Shown here in pieces: positions 14,417 through 22,672 of a stretch of DNA of 64,000 nucleotides (its first letter is position 1; every line of letters begins with the position of its first letter). The position numbers and the translations under genes were made by a program. The stretch is from Pseudomonas mendocina (GTDB taxonomy: Bacteria > Pseudomonadota > Gammaproteobacteria > Pseudomonadales > Pseudomonadaceae), in the NCBI GenBank assembly GCA_037482215.1, contig CP148074.1, positions 3,286,001-3,350,000 of the forward strand. Direction: 5' to 3'. The notes under the pieces are model-generated. The model was not told the DNA's origin. It was given only the letters and a program-made list of their open reading frames with translations, and did not search any database.

Positions 14417-15232
14417 TTGGCCAAGATCCTCGTAGTTACATCCGGCAAAGGTGGCGTTGGTAAAACCACCACCAGCGCCGCCATCGGTACCGGCCTTGCC
14501 CTGCGCGGGCATAAGACTGTCATCGTCGACTTCGACGTTGGCTTGCGTAACCTCGACCTGATCATGGGCTGTGAGCGCCGCGTCGTGTACGACTTCGTCA
14601 ATGTCGTCAACGGCGAAGCCACCCTGACCCAGGCTCTGATCAAAGACAAGCGTCTGGAGAATCTATACGTTCTGGCTGCCAGCCAGACCCGCGACAAAGA
14701 CGCACTGACTCAGGAAGGCGTAGCCAAGGTTATTGCTGAACTGAGTGAAAACTTCGATTTCATCATCTGTGACTCTCCGGCGGGTATCGAAAAAGGTGCC
14801 CACTTGGCCATGTACTTCGCGGATGAAGCGATTGTCGTGACCAACCCTGAAGTCTCCTCCGTTCGCGACTCCGACCGCATGCTGGGCCTGCTGGCGAGCA
14901 AATCGCGCCGCGCCGAGGAAGGCAAAGAGCCAATCAAAGAGCACCTGCTGCTGACTCGCTACAACCCAGAGCGCGTTGTTAAAGGCGAAATGCTGGGCGT
15001 TGAGGACGTTGAAGAAATCCTCGCCATCCGCCTGCTCGGTGTAATCCCTGAGTCGCAAGCCGTACTCAAAGCGTCCAACCAGGGCGTCCCGGTCATCCTT
15101 GATGAACAAAGCGACGCCGGTCAGGCCTACAGTGACGCAGTTGAACGCCTGCTCGGCAAAGAAGTCCCTCATCGCTTCCTTGACGTTCAGAAGAAAGGAT
15201 TCATCCAACGCTTGTTCGGAGGTCGCGAATGA
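14417..15232 (+). CDS. minD: Septum site-determining ATPase MinD
   Basis: Membrane-cycling ATPase that carries MinC to the membrane and is released by MinE. 271 aa, with the deviant Walker [11 protein letters not shown] at the N-terminus, switch motif [10 protein letters not shown], Walker B-like FIICDSPAG, and a C-terminal amphipathic membrane-targeting helix [10 protein letters not shown]. The start codon at 14417 is TTG (TTGGCCAAG). The stop overlaps the minE start (ATGA). Confidence 0.98.
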   Translation: MAKILVVTSGKGGVGKTTTSAAIGTGLALRGHKTVIVDFDVGLRNLDLIMGCERRVVYDFVNVVNGEATLTQALIKDKRLENLYVLAASQTRDKDALTQEGVAKVIAELSENFDFIICDSPAGIEKGAHLAMYFADEAIVVTNPEVSSVRDSDRMLGLLASKSRRAEEGKEPIKEHLLLTRYNPERVVKGEMLGVEDVEEILAIRLLGVIPESQAVLKASNQGVPVILDEQSDAGQAYSDAVERLLGKEVPHRFLDVQKKGFIQRLFGGRE

Positions 15233-15483
15233 ATATTTTTGACTTCTTTCGTGAACGCAAGAAGGAAACTCCTGCCGCAATCGCGAAAGAGCGTCTGCAG
15301 ATTATTGTTGCCCACGAGCGTGGCCAGCGTAGCCAGCCCGATTACCTGCCAGCGCTTCAGCAAGAACTGGTGGCTGTAATTCGTAAGTACGTAAATATTG
15401 ATTCAGAACAAGTGCAGGTCGCGCTGGAAAACCAGGGCAACTGCTCCATTCTGGAACTGAACATCACCCTGCCCGATCGTTGA
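15229..15483 (+). CDS. minE: Cell division topological specificity factor MinE
   Basis: Drives pole-to-pole Min oscillation by stimulating MinD ATPase. 84 aa. The N-terminal membrane/MinD-contact region [24 protein letters not shown] is followed by the dimerising topological-specificity domain. Four-base overlap with minD implies translational coupling and fixed stoichiometry. Confidence 0.97.
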   Translation: MNIFDFFRERKKETPAAIAKERLQIIVAHERGQRSQPDYLPALQQELVAVIRKYVNIDSEQVQVALENQGNCSILELNITLPDR

Positions 15484-15537
15484 TCGGCGAACCTGTCTGT
15501 CACGCCTGCCAAGGCAGCAGACAGGCTCTGATAACCT

Positions 15538-15563
15538 GAAACGGCGGCTCTGGCCGCCGTTTC
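15538..15563 (+). terminator. Terminator-like hairpin after minE
   Basis: Perfect 11-bp stem GAAACGGCGGC / GCCGCCGTTTC with a TCTG loop, 54 bp after the minE stop and 17 bp before rluA. The following sequence (CGTTTG) is only weakly T-rich, so some readthrough into rluA is likely. Confidence 0.55.
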
Positions 15564-15579
15564 CGTTTGTGGAATACCC

Positions 15580-16215
15580 ATGCCGCTGTCGAATGTCCAA
15601 ATCATCCATCAGGATGCCGCCCTGCTGGTGATCAACAAGCCCACTTTGCTGCTGTCCGTACCCGGGCGCGCCGAAGACAACCGCGATTGCCTGGTCACCC
15701 GCCTGCAGGAAAACGGCTACCCGGAAGCCCGCATCGTGCACCGACTGGACTGGGAAACCTCGGGCATCATCGTGCTGGCCCGCGACGCCGACAGCCACCG
15801 CGAGCTGTCCCGGCAATTCCACGACCGCGAAACCGAAAAAGCCTACACCGCCCTGTGCTGGGGCCAGCCGGAGCAAGACAGTGGCAGCATCGACCTGCCC
15901 CTGCGCTACGACCCGCCCACCAAACCACGCCACGTGGTCGACCATGAGCTGGGTAAACACGCCCTCACCTATTGGCGCATTGTTGAGCGTTACGACACTC
16001 ACTGTCGGGTTGAGCTAACCCCCATTACTGGGCGCTCGCACCAATTACGCGTGCACATGCTGTCGATTGGTCACCCACTGCTGGGCGACGGCTTGTATGC
16101 CCACCCTGAAGCGCTGGCTGCCTACCCGCGCCTGTGCCTGCATGCCAGCATGCTCAGCCTGACTCACCCACAAACAGGTGAACGGCTGCGCTTTGAGTCA
16201 CCAGCCCCGTTCTGA
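15580..16215 (+). CDS. rluA: Pseudouridine synthase RluA
   Basis: Isomerises uridine to pseudouridine; RluA acts on 23S rRNA U746 and tRNA U32. 211 aa, the short form without an S4 domain. The catalytic Asp is in the family motif HRLDWETSGI (about residue 55). C-terminal conserved blocks are RVELTPITGRSHQLRVH and GDGLYA. It follows minE, as in other pseudomonads. The stop is 3 bp from the convergent histidine kinase stop. Confidence 0.92.
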   Translation: MPLSNVQIIHQDAALLVINKPTLLLSVPGRAEDNRDCLVTRLQENGYPEARIVHRLDWETSGIIVLARDADSHRELSRQFHDRETEKAYTALCWGQPEQDSGSIDLPLRYDPPTKPRHVVDHELGKHALTYWRIVERYDTHCRVELTPITGRSHQLRVHMLSIGHPLLGDGLYAHPEALAAYPRLCLHASMLSLTHPQTGERLRFESPAPF

Positions 16216-16218
16216 ACC

Positions 16219-17829
16219 TCAGGCCTGACGACGCGGCCAGATCAAGCTGAAACAGGCGCCGCCCAGTGCTTCGCTGCGACTGATTGCTGCACGCCCACCG
16301 TGCCAATAGGTAATCCGCCGCACAATGGAAAGCCCCAGACCATGCCCGCCTGAAGCGCGGGTACGGCTGTCATCCAGTCGCAGGAAGGGGGTAAAGATAT
16401 GTTCCCAAGCGTCCTCTGGCACACCGGGGCCGTCATCTTCAACATCCAAGCGGCAACGGTTCGGCCCAACCTGATAACTCACCCGCACCCGCGACTCGGC
16501 GTGGCGCATGGCGTTGCTCACCAGATTCTGCAAGGCGCGATGCAAGTAGCGGAACTCAGCTTCCACCACCGCCCCCGCACCATCCTGCGCATCACGGCAG
16601 GGGCCAATTTCGACCTGTACGCTGGCCCGTAACGGCGCCAACTCGGTGATGACTTGCTTAATCAACGCACCGAGATCCACCGGCTGGAAGTTCAGCGCAG
16701 GCGAGCCCTGCTCCAGGCGCGCATAGGTCAGCATCTCATCGACGAGCTTGTCGAGATCCTGAATATCGCTGTCCATACCTTCTAGGTACTTCTGCCGCGC
16801 GTGTTCTGTGTCAGCATCGGCCACCATCTCCAGACCGAAGCGCAAGCGCGCCACTGGCGTGCGCAACTCGTGAGACACCGCCCGCACCATCTCCCGCTGA
16901 ATAGTCAGTGAGCGCTGCAAATGCTCAGCCATGCCATTAAAGGAAGCTGCAAGACGCCCCACGGAGTCCATCTCGCCCTCCCGGGTCGGCACACGGGCGT
17001 CCAGCTTGCCGCTGGCAATCTTACTGGCTGCCCGCTCTAACCCTCGCAGGCGACGCTCCAGCGGGCGCACCAAGAGGTAAACCATCAAGCCGATCAGGCA
17101 CAGGCTCAAAAGGCCAATCACCACAATCCAGTGCGCCGGATAGGGGTTCATCTGATACATCGGGCCGACTTCGAGCACCCAAGGCGTTTCGACAATGCCG
17201 GAGTACACGTAAACGCTGTCACCACCACGCCCCAGCGCCATCACGGTATCGCCCTCATCAACACGGCGACGCTGGTCTGGGTCGAGGGCCGCTTCACTTA
17301 AGCGCACTAAACGCATATCGAAGCCAAATTGCTTGTCGTTGTGCAGGGCCGCCAGCCGTTTTGGCTGCTCGCCCCAGGGATAACGCACCAGCTCGTCGAT
17401 CACTAAAAAACTGATGGCCCGCAGCAGTTGCTCACTGATCTGCTGCACCTCCCCCACCAACAACTTGGGCTCGTCTATCGACAACTGACTGTAGATATTG
17501 GCCTCGTGCTCGCCCGTCTGCTCAACCAAGACCTTGCCGCGACGTAGCGATGCACGGTCGCTCGCATCCAGCCCGGCTTGCTCAAGCGTGTCGATACGCA
17601 GCGGAATCCCCAGCAAACGTCCCCACACCGACATCGCCCGACGCCGCTCCACATCCACCATCGGATGCAGGTTATCGGCCATCAGACGGAAAGTGCCCTG
17701 CGCCAGACGCTCGCGGTACTGATCAACCCGCACCTCGTTGAGCAACTGCAAAGCGCCCAGCCCCAGCAACCCCACGAGCACCAGCACCACCAGCATGCCG
17801 CCGTAGATCCGTACAAATATCGAATTCAT
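16219..17829 (-). CDS. rstB: Sensor histidine kinase, RstB-like
   Basis: 536-aa inner-membrane sensor kinase. Order: TM1 (about 7-29), periplasmic sensor (about 30-215), TM2 (about 220-242, WIVVIGLLSLCLIGLMVYLL), HAMP (about 243-295), HisKA with H-box SHELRTPVARLRF (about 320), then the ATPase domain with N-box LQNLVSNAMRHA, G1 DDGPGVPED and G2 GHGLGLSIV. The start at 17829 (MNSIFVRIYGG) was preferred over an upstream one. It lies 72 bp after its response regulator gene. The RstB name rests on overall arrangement; the signal is unknown. Confidence 0.85.
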   Translation of the reverse strand: MNSIFVRIYGGMLVVLVLVGLLGLGALQLLNEVRVDQYRERLAQGTFRLMADNLHPMVDVERRRAMSVWGRLLGIPLRIDTLEQAGLDASDRASLRRGKVLVEQTGEHEANIYSQLSIDEPKLLVGEVQQISEQLLRAISFLVIDELVRYPWGEQPKRLAALHNDKQFGFDMRLVRLSEAALDPDQRRRVDEGDTVMALGRGGDSVYVYSGIVETPWVLEVGPMYQMNPYPAHWIVVIGLLSLCLIGLMVYLLVRPLERRLRGLERAASKIASGKLDARVPTREGEMDSVGRLAASFNGMAEHLQRSLTIQREMVRAVSHELRTPVARLRFGLEMVADADTEHARQKYLEGMDSDIQDLDKLVDEMLTYARLEQGSPALNFQPVDLGALIKQVITELAPLRASVQVEIGPCRDAQDGAGAVVEAEFRYLHRALQNLVSNAMRHAESRVRVSYQVGPNRCRLDVEDDGPGVPEDAWEHIFTPFLRLDDSRTRASGGHGLGLSIVRRITYWHGGRAAISRSEALGGACFSLIWPRRQA

Positions 17830-17901
17830 CGTGACCACAGCTCCAGGCTGCACAAATACCCGGCAGCACCTTTAATAAGGCGCTTGCCGACTCCCTCTGC
17901 G

Positions 17902-18627
17902 TCAAAGCACAAGTGCTTCCGCCGCCTCAGCAACGAACAGATAGCCTTTGCTGCGCACTGTTTTGATCAGACGCGGATGCATCGGATCATCCCCGATCTT
18001 GGGTCGTATGCGGGAAATACGTACATCAATGGAACGGTCCTGACCGTCGTACTCAATACCACGCAATGAGCTAAAGATTTCTTCGCGGGAGAGAATGCGC
18101 CCGGCATTGGAAGTCAGCAGCCACAGCAAGTCGAACTCGGCACTGGTCAGCTCGATGCTCTGCTCCTTCAGCCAGGCCTCACGCATGGCGCTGTCCACGA
18201 CCAATGGGCCGAATTGCAGACGGCGACGATCTGTCGCAACCTCTTCGGCTGCCCCCTCATAGCGCCGCAACAACGCACGGATACGGGCCAGCAGCACACG
18301 CGGGCGAACCGGCTTACAGACGTAATCGTCCGCGCCCATTTCCAGCCCCAGCACCTGATCCATATCATCGCCACGGGCGGTCAGCATCAGAATCGGCCCC
18401 TCGTACTCACCGCGCACAGCGCGACAGATGGACAAGCCATCCTCACCGGGCAGCATCAGGTCGAGAATTACTAAGTCGGGCTGCTCCTGCAAAATGCGCG
18501 CAGCGGCTTTGGCGCCATCCATCTCGATTGAGACATGCAGGCCATTGCTCTGAAGATACTCACGGGTCAACTCAGCCAGACGCTGGTCGTCTTCCACAAT
18601 CAGAATGTGCCACGACTGTTGTTCCAC
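17902..18627 (-). CDS. rstA: OmpR-family response regulator, RstA-like
   Basis: 241-aa response regulator. The receiver domain has acidic residues EDDQ, phospho-acceptor Asp in VILDLMLPGEDG (about 54), and Thr/Lys switch residues MLTARGDD and CKPVRP. A C-terminal winged helix carries the ELTSAEFDLLWLL and DVRISRIRPKI blocks. The start is GTG at 18627: GGAGG lies 5 nt upstream, whereas the longer TTG start at 18639 would contain that ribosome site within its own coding sequence. Likely one operon with the kinase. Confidence 0.88.
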   Translation of the reverse strand: MEQQSWHILIVEDDQRLAELTREYLQSNGLHVSIEMDGAKAAARILQEQPDLVILDLMLPGEDGLSICRAVRGEYEGPILMLTARGDDMDQVLGLEMGADDYVCKPVRPRVLLARIRALLRRYEGAAEEVATDRRRLQFGPLVVDSAMREAWLKEQSIELTSAEFDLLWLLTSNAGRILSREEIFSSLRGIEYDGQDRSIDVRISRIRPKIGDDPMHPRLIKTVRSKGYLFVAEAAEALVL

Positions 18628-18703
18628 CAAGACCTCCAAGACGGCGCCAGAACGGCCTGCATTGTATCAACGCGTACTCGCCTGCATAGCGCCTGACACG
18701 TCT

Positions 18704-18730
18704 TTGACAAAACACTAGATATAGTATTCA
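18704..18730 (+). promoter_or_regulatory. Candidate nrdA promoter with NrdR-like box
   Basis: TTGACA (18704-18709), 15 bp, then TATTCA (18725-18730). The spacer contains ACTAGATATAGT (18714-18725), close to the NrdR box core (C-A/T-A-T-A-T-A-T-A/T-G type) that represses nrd operons when dATP is high. A box inside the promoter spacer is the expected repressor geometry. The 15-bp spacer is shorter than ideal, so the exact promoter is uncertain. If correct, the nrdA leader is close to 600 nt. Confidence 0.45.
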
Positions 18731-18857
18731 CGCACGCCAGCACCACAACCCAGACAAAAAGCCTATTAGTACCAAATGACAACGATGGACGGCATAACCC
18801 AGTAAGTACGCGGGCTAACCAACCTACCTCAGTAGCAACCCACAAAACACGCACACG

Positions 18858-18866
18858 TTATCCACA
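18858..18866 (+). promoter_or_regulatory. DnaA box
   Basis: TTATCCACA, a perfect match to the canonical DnaA 9-mer. DnaA boxes in the nrdAB promoter region tie nucleotide supply to the replication initiator in E. coli. A single 9-mer can occur by chance, but the location supports function. Confidence 0.55.
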
Positions 18867-18931
18867 GGTTGTTCGTAACTTCCCAACTTGCATTACCCCA
18901 ATTAGCGCATTATCTTGTATGCCAATTACGC

Positions 18932-18955
18932 GACACCCACCATATATTGGGTGTC
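18932..18955. promoter_or_regulatory. Dyad upstream of nrdA leader
   Basis: GACACCC (18932-18938) and GGGTGTC (18949-18955) form a perfect 7-bp inverted repeat around the AT-rich core ACCATATATT. It may be a third, divergent NrdR-type operator or an RNA hairpin. The right arm can alternatively pair through GTGTC with GACAC at 18968-18972, giving two mutually exclusive stems. Confidence 0.4.
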
Positions 18956-19331
18956 ACTAGGTAACCGGACACAAGAAGAATGACGCGCACACGGCCTGAT
19001 CCCAGGCTGTCACCGGAAACCCGATACGCTCTTTAGGCAAGTCCCCTGCACGGTATAAGCAGGACATTACTCGGCAAGGCCCGATTGGCCGCCGGGGGGA
19101 ACAAAGCAGTAACCCCAAGCGGGTGGTACTACTAGATATAGTGGTTCAGGCGGAAACGCCTTGCGTTGTGACTAAAAAGCCAGGATGGCGAAGACTGCCA
19201 ACCTGCCCTATTTGCAAGTCCCCGTGGCCCGGCGTAAGCCGAGCGGCGGCATTGTAAGAAATGGAATGAGCGGTACCACCCCAAGATTTGCGGTAACGCA
19301 TACAGACAATTACAGAACCATGGAGACCTTC
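18956..19331 (+). promoter_or_regulatory. Candidate structured 5' leader of nrdA
   Basis: The sequence folds on reading into a string of hairpins: GCCTG/CAGGC (18994-19007), CCTGC/GCAGG (19045-19063), GGCC/GGCC (19078-19090), AGGCG-GAAA-CGCCT (19148-19161), CAGG-A-TGGC with GCCA-A-CCTG (19181-19205), CGGC-GTAA-GCCG (19230-19241), TGCG-GTAA-CGCA (19289-19300). Three have GNRA tetraloops. A 9-bp long-range helix GGGTGGTAC (19121-19129) with GTACCACCC (19273-19281) could close the central part. I do not recognise it as a known riboswitch. Confidence 0.4.
19131..19142 (+). promoter_or_regulatory. Second NrdR-like box
   Basis: ACTAGATATAGT, identical over 12 bp to the copy at 18714-18725. It lies about 190 bp before the nrdA start, inside the predicted leader. 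NrdR usually binds two boxes spaced by whole helical turns; these are about 417 bp apart, so either DNA looping or two promoters would be needed. Confidence 0.4.
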
Positions 19332-22244
19332 ATGCAAACCGACACTTCCCGCGAGAACCCGCAGGCCACCGCGCCGCAGGCCAGCGATGACAACGCCACC
19401 CTGAGCGCCACCGCTCCGGGTCAGTTGCGAGTGATCAAGCGTAACGGCACCGTTGTGCCTTACACCGACGACAAGATCACTGTTGCCATCACCAAAGCCT
19501 TTCTCGCTGTTGAAGGCGGTACTGCTGCCGCTTCGTCGCGTATCCATGAGACCGTTGCCCGCCTGACCGAACAAGTGACTGCGACCTTCAAGCGTCGTAT
19601 GCCATCCGGCGGCACCATCCACATCGAAGAAATTCAGGACCAGGTTGAACTTGCCCTCATGCGCGCAGGCGAGCAAAAAGTTGCCCGCGACTACGTGATC
19701 TACCGCGAAGCCCGCGCCGCAGAGCGTAAGAGCGCCAACGCAGCTGGCGACATCGCCCAGCCACACCCAAGCATCCGTGTGACCCAAGCTGACGGCAGCC
19801 TGGTGCCGCTGGACATGGGCCGCCTGAACACCATCATCCGCGAAGCCTGTGAAGGTCTGGCCGAAGTGGATGGCGAGCTGATTCAGAAAGAAACCCTGAA
19901 GAACCTGTACGACGGCGTAGCCCAGAGCGACGTTAACACCGCCCTGGTCATGACCTCCCGCACCCTGGTTGAGCGCGAGCCAAACTACAGCTACGTGACT
20001 GCCCGCCTGCTGATGGACAACATCCGTGCTGAAGGCCTGGGCTTCCTCGGTGTTGCCACCAGCGCCACCCACCACGAAATGGCTGATCTGTACGCCAAGG
20101 CGCTGCCTGCTTACGTTGCTAAAGGTATCGAGTTCGAACTGCTCGACCCGAAACTGGCTTCCTTCGACCTGGAAAAACTGGGCAAGGCAATCAACCACGA
20201 GCGCGACCAGCAGTTCACCTATCTGGGCCTGCAAACCCTGTACGACCGCTACTTCATTCACAAAGACGGCATCCGTTTCGAACTGCCGCAAGTCTTCTTC
20301 ATGCGTGTGGCCATGGGCCTGGCGATCGAAGAGAAAGACAAAGAAGCCCGTGCTATCGAGTTCTACAACCTGCTCTCGTCCTTCGACTACATGGCGTCCA
20401 CGCCGACCCTGTTCAACGCCGGCACCATGCGTCCGCAGCTGTCCAGCTGCTACCTGACCACCGTTCCGGATGACCTGTCGGGCATCTACGGCGCCATCCA
20501 CGACAACGCCATGCTGTCCAAGTTTGCCGGTGGTCTGGGCAACGACTGGACGCCAGTGCGTGCGCTGGGTTCTTATATCAAAGGCACCAACGGCAAATCC
20601 CAGGGCGTTGTACCGTTCCTGAAAGTCGTCAACGACACCGCCGTAGCCGTAAACCAAGGTGGCAAGCGCAAAGGCGCTGTATGTGCTTACCTGGAAACTT
20701 GGCACATGGACATCGAGGAATTCCTCGAGCTGCGTAAAAACACCGGTGACGACCGCCGCCGTACCCACGACATGAACACCGCGAACTGGATTCCGGACCT
20801 GTTCATGAAGCGCGTATTCGATGACGGCAAGTGGACCCTGTTCAGCCCGAGCGAAGTACCGGACCTGCACGACCTGACCGGTAAAGCCTTCGAAGAGCGC
20901 TACGAGTACTACGAAGCCCTGACTGAATACGGCAAGATCAAGCTGTTCAAAACCATTCAGGCCAAAGACCTGTGGCGCAAAATGCTCTCGATGCTGTTCG
21001 AGACTGGCCACCCATGGCTGACCTTCAAAGATCCGTGCAACCTGCGCAGCCCGCAGCAGCACGTTGGCGTGGTTCACAGCTCCAACCTGTGCACCGAGAT
21101 CACCCTGAACACTAACGCCGATGAAATTGCCGTATGTAACCTGGGTTCCGTCAACCTGCCGAACCACATCGTTGACGGCAAGCTGGACACCGCCAAGCTG
21201 GAGAAAACCATCCGCGTCGCTGTGCGCATGCTTGATAACGTAATCGACATCAACTACTACAGCGTACCGCAGGCTCGTAACTCCAACTTCAAGCACCGTC
21301 CGGTGGGTCTGGGCATCATGGGCTTCCAGGACGCACTGTACCTGCAGCACATCCCATACGGATCCGACGCCGCTGTAGAATTCGCCGACCGCTCGATGGA
21401 AGCCGTCAGCTACTTCGCCATCCAGGCCTCCTGTGACCTGGCAGATGAGCGCGGCAGCTACTCGACCTTCGATGGTTCGCTATGGAGCAAAGGCATCCTG
21501 CCGCTGGACTCCCTGCAACTGCTGATCGAGGCCCGTGGCGAAAAATACATCGACGTCGACCGTGCCGAGACTCTGGACTGGGCACCGATCCGCGAGCGCG
21601 TGAAGAAAGGTATCCGTAACTCCAACATCATGGCCATCGCACCGACCGCCACCATCGCCAACATCACCGGCGTATCGCAGTCGATCGAACCGACCTATCA
21701 GAACCTGTATGTGAAGTCGAACCTCTCCGGCGAATTCACCGTGATCAACCCGTACCTGGTTCGCGACCTCAAAGCACGCGGCCTGTGGGACTCGGTCATG
21801 GTCAACGACCTGAAGTACTACGACGGTTCCGTGCAGCAGATCGAGCGTATCCCGCAAGACCTGAAAGACCTCTACGCCACCGCGTTTGAAGTGGAAACCA
21901 AGTGGATCGTGGACGCAGCCAGCCGCCGCCAGAAGTGGATCGACCAGGCTCAATCGCTGAACCTGTACATCGCTGGCGCATCGGGCAAGAAACTCGACGT
22001 GACCTACCGCATGGCTTGGTACCGTGGTCTGAAAACCACCTACTACCTCCGTGCCCTGGCCGCCACCAGCACCGAGAAGTCCACCATCAACACCGGCAAA
22101 CTCAACGCCGTATCCAGTGGCGCAGGCACCGAAGGGTTGCAGGCCAAGCCGCAGGCGCCGAGCAATGAGTTCACCAGTGCGGGTCCGGCTCCAGTGCCAA
22201 AGGCCTGTGCTATCGACGAGCCAGACTGCGAAGCCTGCCAATAA
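19332..22244 (+). CDS. nrdA: Class Ia ribonucleoside-diphosphate reductase, alpha subunit
   Basis: Reduces NDPs to dNDPs with NrdB; rate-limiting for aerobic DNA synthesis. 970 aa from ATG at 19332 (MQTDTSRENPQ), preceded by GGAGA. Much longer than E. coli NrdA (761) because of two N-terminal ATP-cone regions (about 35-125 and 150-240), the doubled arrangement described for P. aeruginosa NrdA, where cone 1 binds dATP. Catalytic residues: Cys in QLSSCYLTT, the N-x-C-x-E set in SSNLCTEI, Cys in AVCNLGSVN, and the C-terminal redox pair CEAC. Earlier in-frame ATGs (19185, 19320) are less likely. Confidence 0.97.
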   Translation: MQTDTSRENPQATAPQASDDNATLSATAPGQLRVIKRNGTVVPYTDDKITVAITKAFLAVEGGTAAASSRIHETVARLTEQVTATFKRRMPSGGTIHIEEIQDQVELALMRAGEQKVARDYVIYREARAAERKSANAAGDIAQPHPSIRVTQADGSLVPLDMGRLNTIIREACEGLAEVDGELIQKETLKNLYDGVAQSDVNTALVMTSRTLVEREPNYSYVTARLLMDNIRAEGLGFLGVATSATHHEMADLYAKALPAYVAKGIEFELLDPKLASFDLEKLGKAINHERDQQFTYLGLQTLYDRYFIHKDGIRFELPQVFFMRVAMGLAIEEKDKEARAIEFYNLLSSFDYMASTPTLFNAGTMRPQLSSCYLTTVPDDLSGIYGAIHDNAMLSKFAGGLGNDWTPVRALGSYIKGTNGKSQGVVPFLKVVNDTAVAVNQGGKRKGAVCAYLETWHMDIEEFLELRKNTGDDRRRTHDMNTANWIPDLFMKRVFDDGKWTLFSPSEVPDLHDLTGKAFEERYEYYEALTEYGKIKLFKTIQAKDLWRKMLSMLFETGHPWLTFKDPCNLRSPQQHVGVVHSSNLCTEITLNTNADEIAVCNLGSVNLPNHIVDGKLDTAKLEKTIRVAVRMLDNVIDINYYSVPQARNSNFKHRPVGLGIMGFQDALYLQHIPYGSDAAVEFADRSMEAVSYFAIQASCDLADERGSYSTFDGSLWSKGILPLDSLQLLIEARGEKYIDVDRAETLDWAPIRERVKKGIRNSNIMAIAPTATIANITGVSQSIEPTYQNLYVKSNLSGEFTVINPYLVRDLKARGLWDSVMVNDLKYYDGSVQQIERIPQDLKDLYATAFEVETKWIVDAASRRQKWIDQAQSLNLYIAGASGKKLDVTYRMAWYRGLKTTYYLRALAATSTEKSTINTGKLNAVSSGAGTEGLQAKPQAPSNEFTSAGPAPVPKACAIDEPDCEACQ

Positions 22245-22672
22245 GGTGGTGAACGCGCGTAGCTGAACGGCGCGCGCGTTGTTACCTGCTCCGCCGAACC
22301 CCATCACGTACATAAGTACGCTCAGGGGCTTCGACGAAGCAGGTGCCTAGCGCTCACTCGCTCAGCTCCACGCTGGTGAGATCGCTAAGGTCTAATGAAC
22401 TAAATGTGTAGTTGAAAGATTTACCTAGCGTCACTGCCCTTTCTTTTCGTGCAGACGCTACAGATCAAGAGCTAGCGAGCTAGAGCAGTACAAGGCAGAA
22501 AGCGGCGAGGATGCGCAGTTTGCTGTAGCAAATGAGCAATCCGAGCCGGTTTCTAACGCAGTAATGCCGACGCGCAGCCGCTCGCAGCCGAACACCCTTT
22601 GTTTTTGCGTGCAGACCATGCACCTATATTTTATGACCGGTTCAAACCGGCACCCGATCAGGAGGACGCATC
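22245..22672. repeat. 428-bp structured spacer between nrdA and nrdB
   Basis: No gene. It contains several inverted repeats: AACGCGCG/CGCGCGTT (22252-22280); a long imperfect stem ACCTGCT...AGCAGGT (22283-22344) with inner CCCC/GGGG and apex CGTAC-ATAA-GTACG; and a third imperfect stem (22346-22390). Mismatches in the second become G-U pairs on the minus strand, so that strand folds better. The part around 22460-22600 reads like a dispersed pseudomonad intergenic repeat. A good ribosome site (AGGAGG) for nrdB lies at its end. Confidence 0.5.

Larger units (their letters stand above)
18628..19331. other. 704-bp intergenic region between rstA and nrdA
   Basis: Divergent promoter region. It holds, left to right: a candidate promoter with an NrdR-like box (about 18704-18730), a DnaA box (18858-18866), a 7-bp-arm dyad around an AT core (18932-18955), then about 370 bp dense in hairpins up to the nrdA start, with a second NrdR-like box (19131-19142). 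No protein-coding gene is convincing; in-frame extension of nrdA back to 19185 is possible but disfavoured. Confidence 0.6.

Noticed and set aside
18956..19331. Cobalamin riboswitch upstream of nrdA
   Set aside because: Considered because nrdAB is B12-controlled in some bacteria, but I cannot find the B12-box or the conserved core, so not called.
19185..19331. N-terminal extension of NrdA to ATG 19185
   Set aside because: In frame, but the encoded 49 residues do not look like NrdA, no good ribosome site precedes them, and the segment is hairpin-rich; ATG 19332 has GGAGA.
19146..21350. 734-codon open frame antisense to nrdA
   Set aside because: Arises from the codon bias of nrdA (third-position GC); the translation is Val/Gly/Gln-rich with no motif. 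nrdA on the plus strand carries all catalytic residues.
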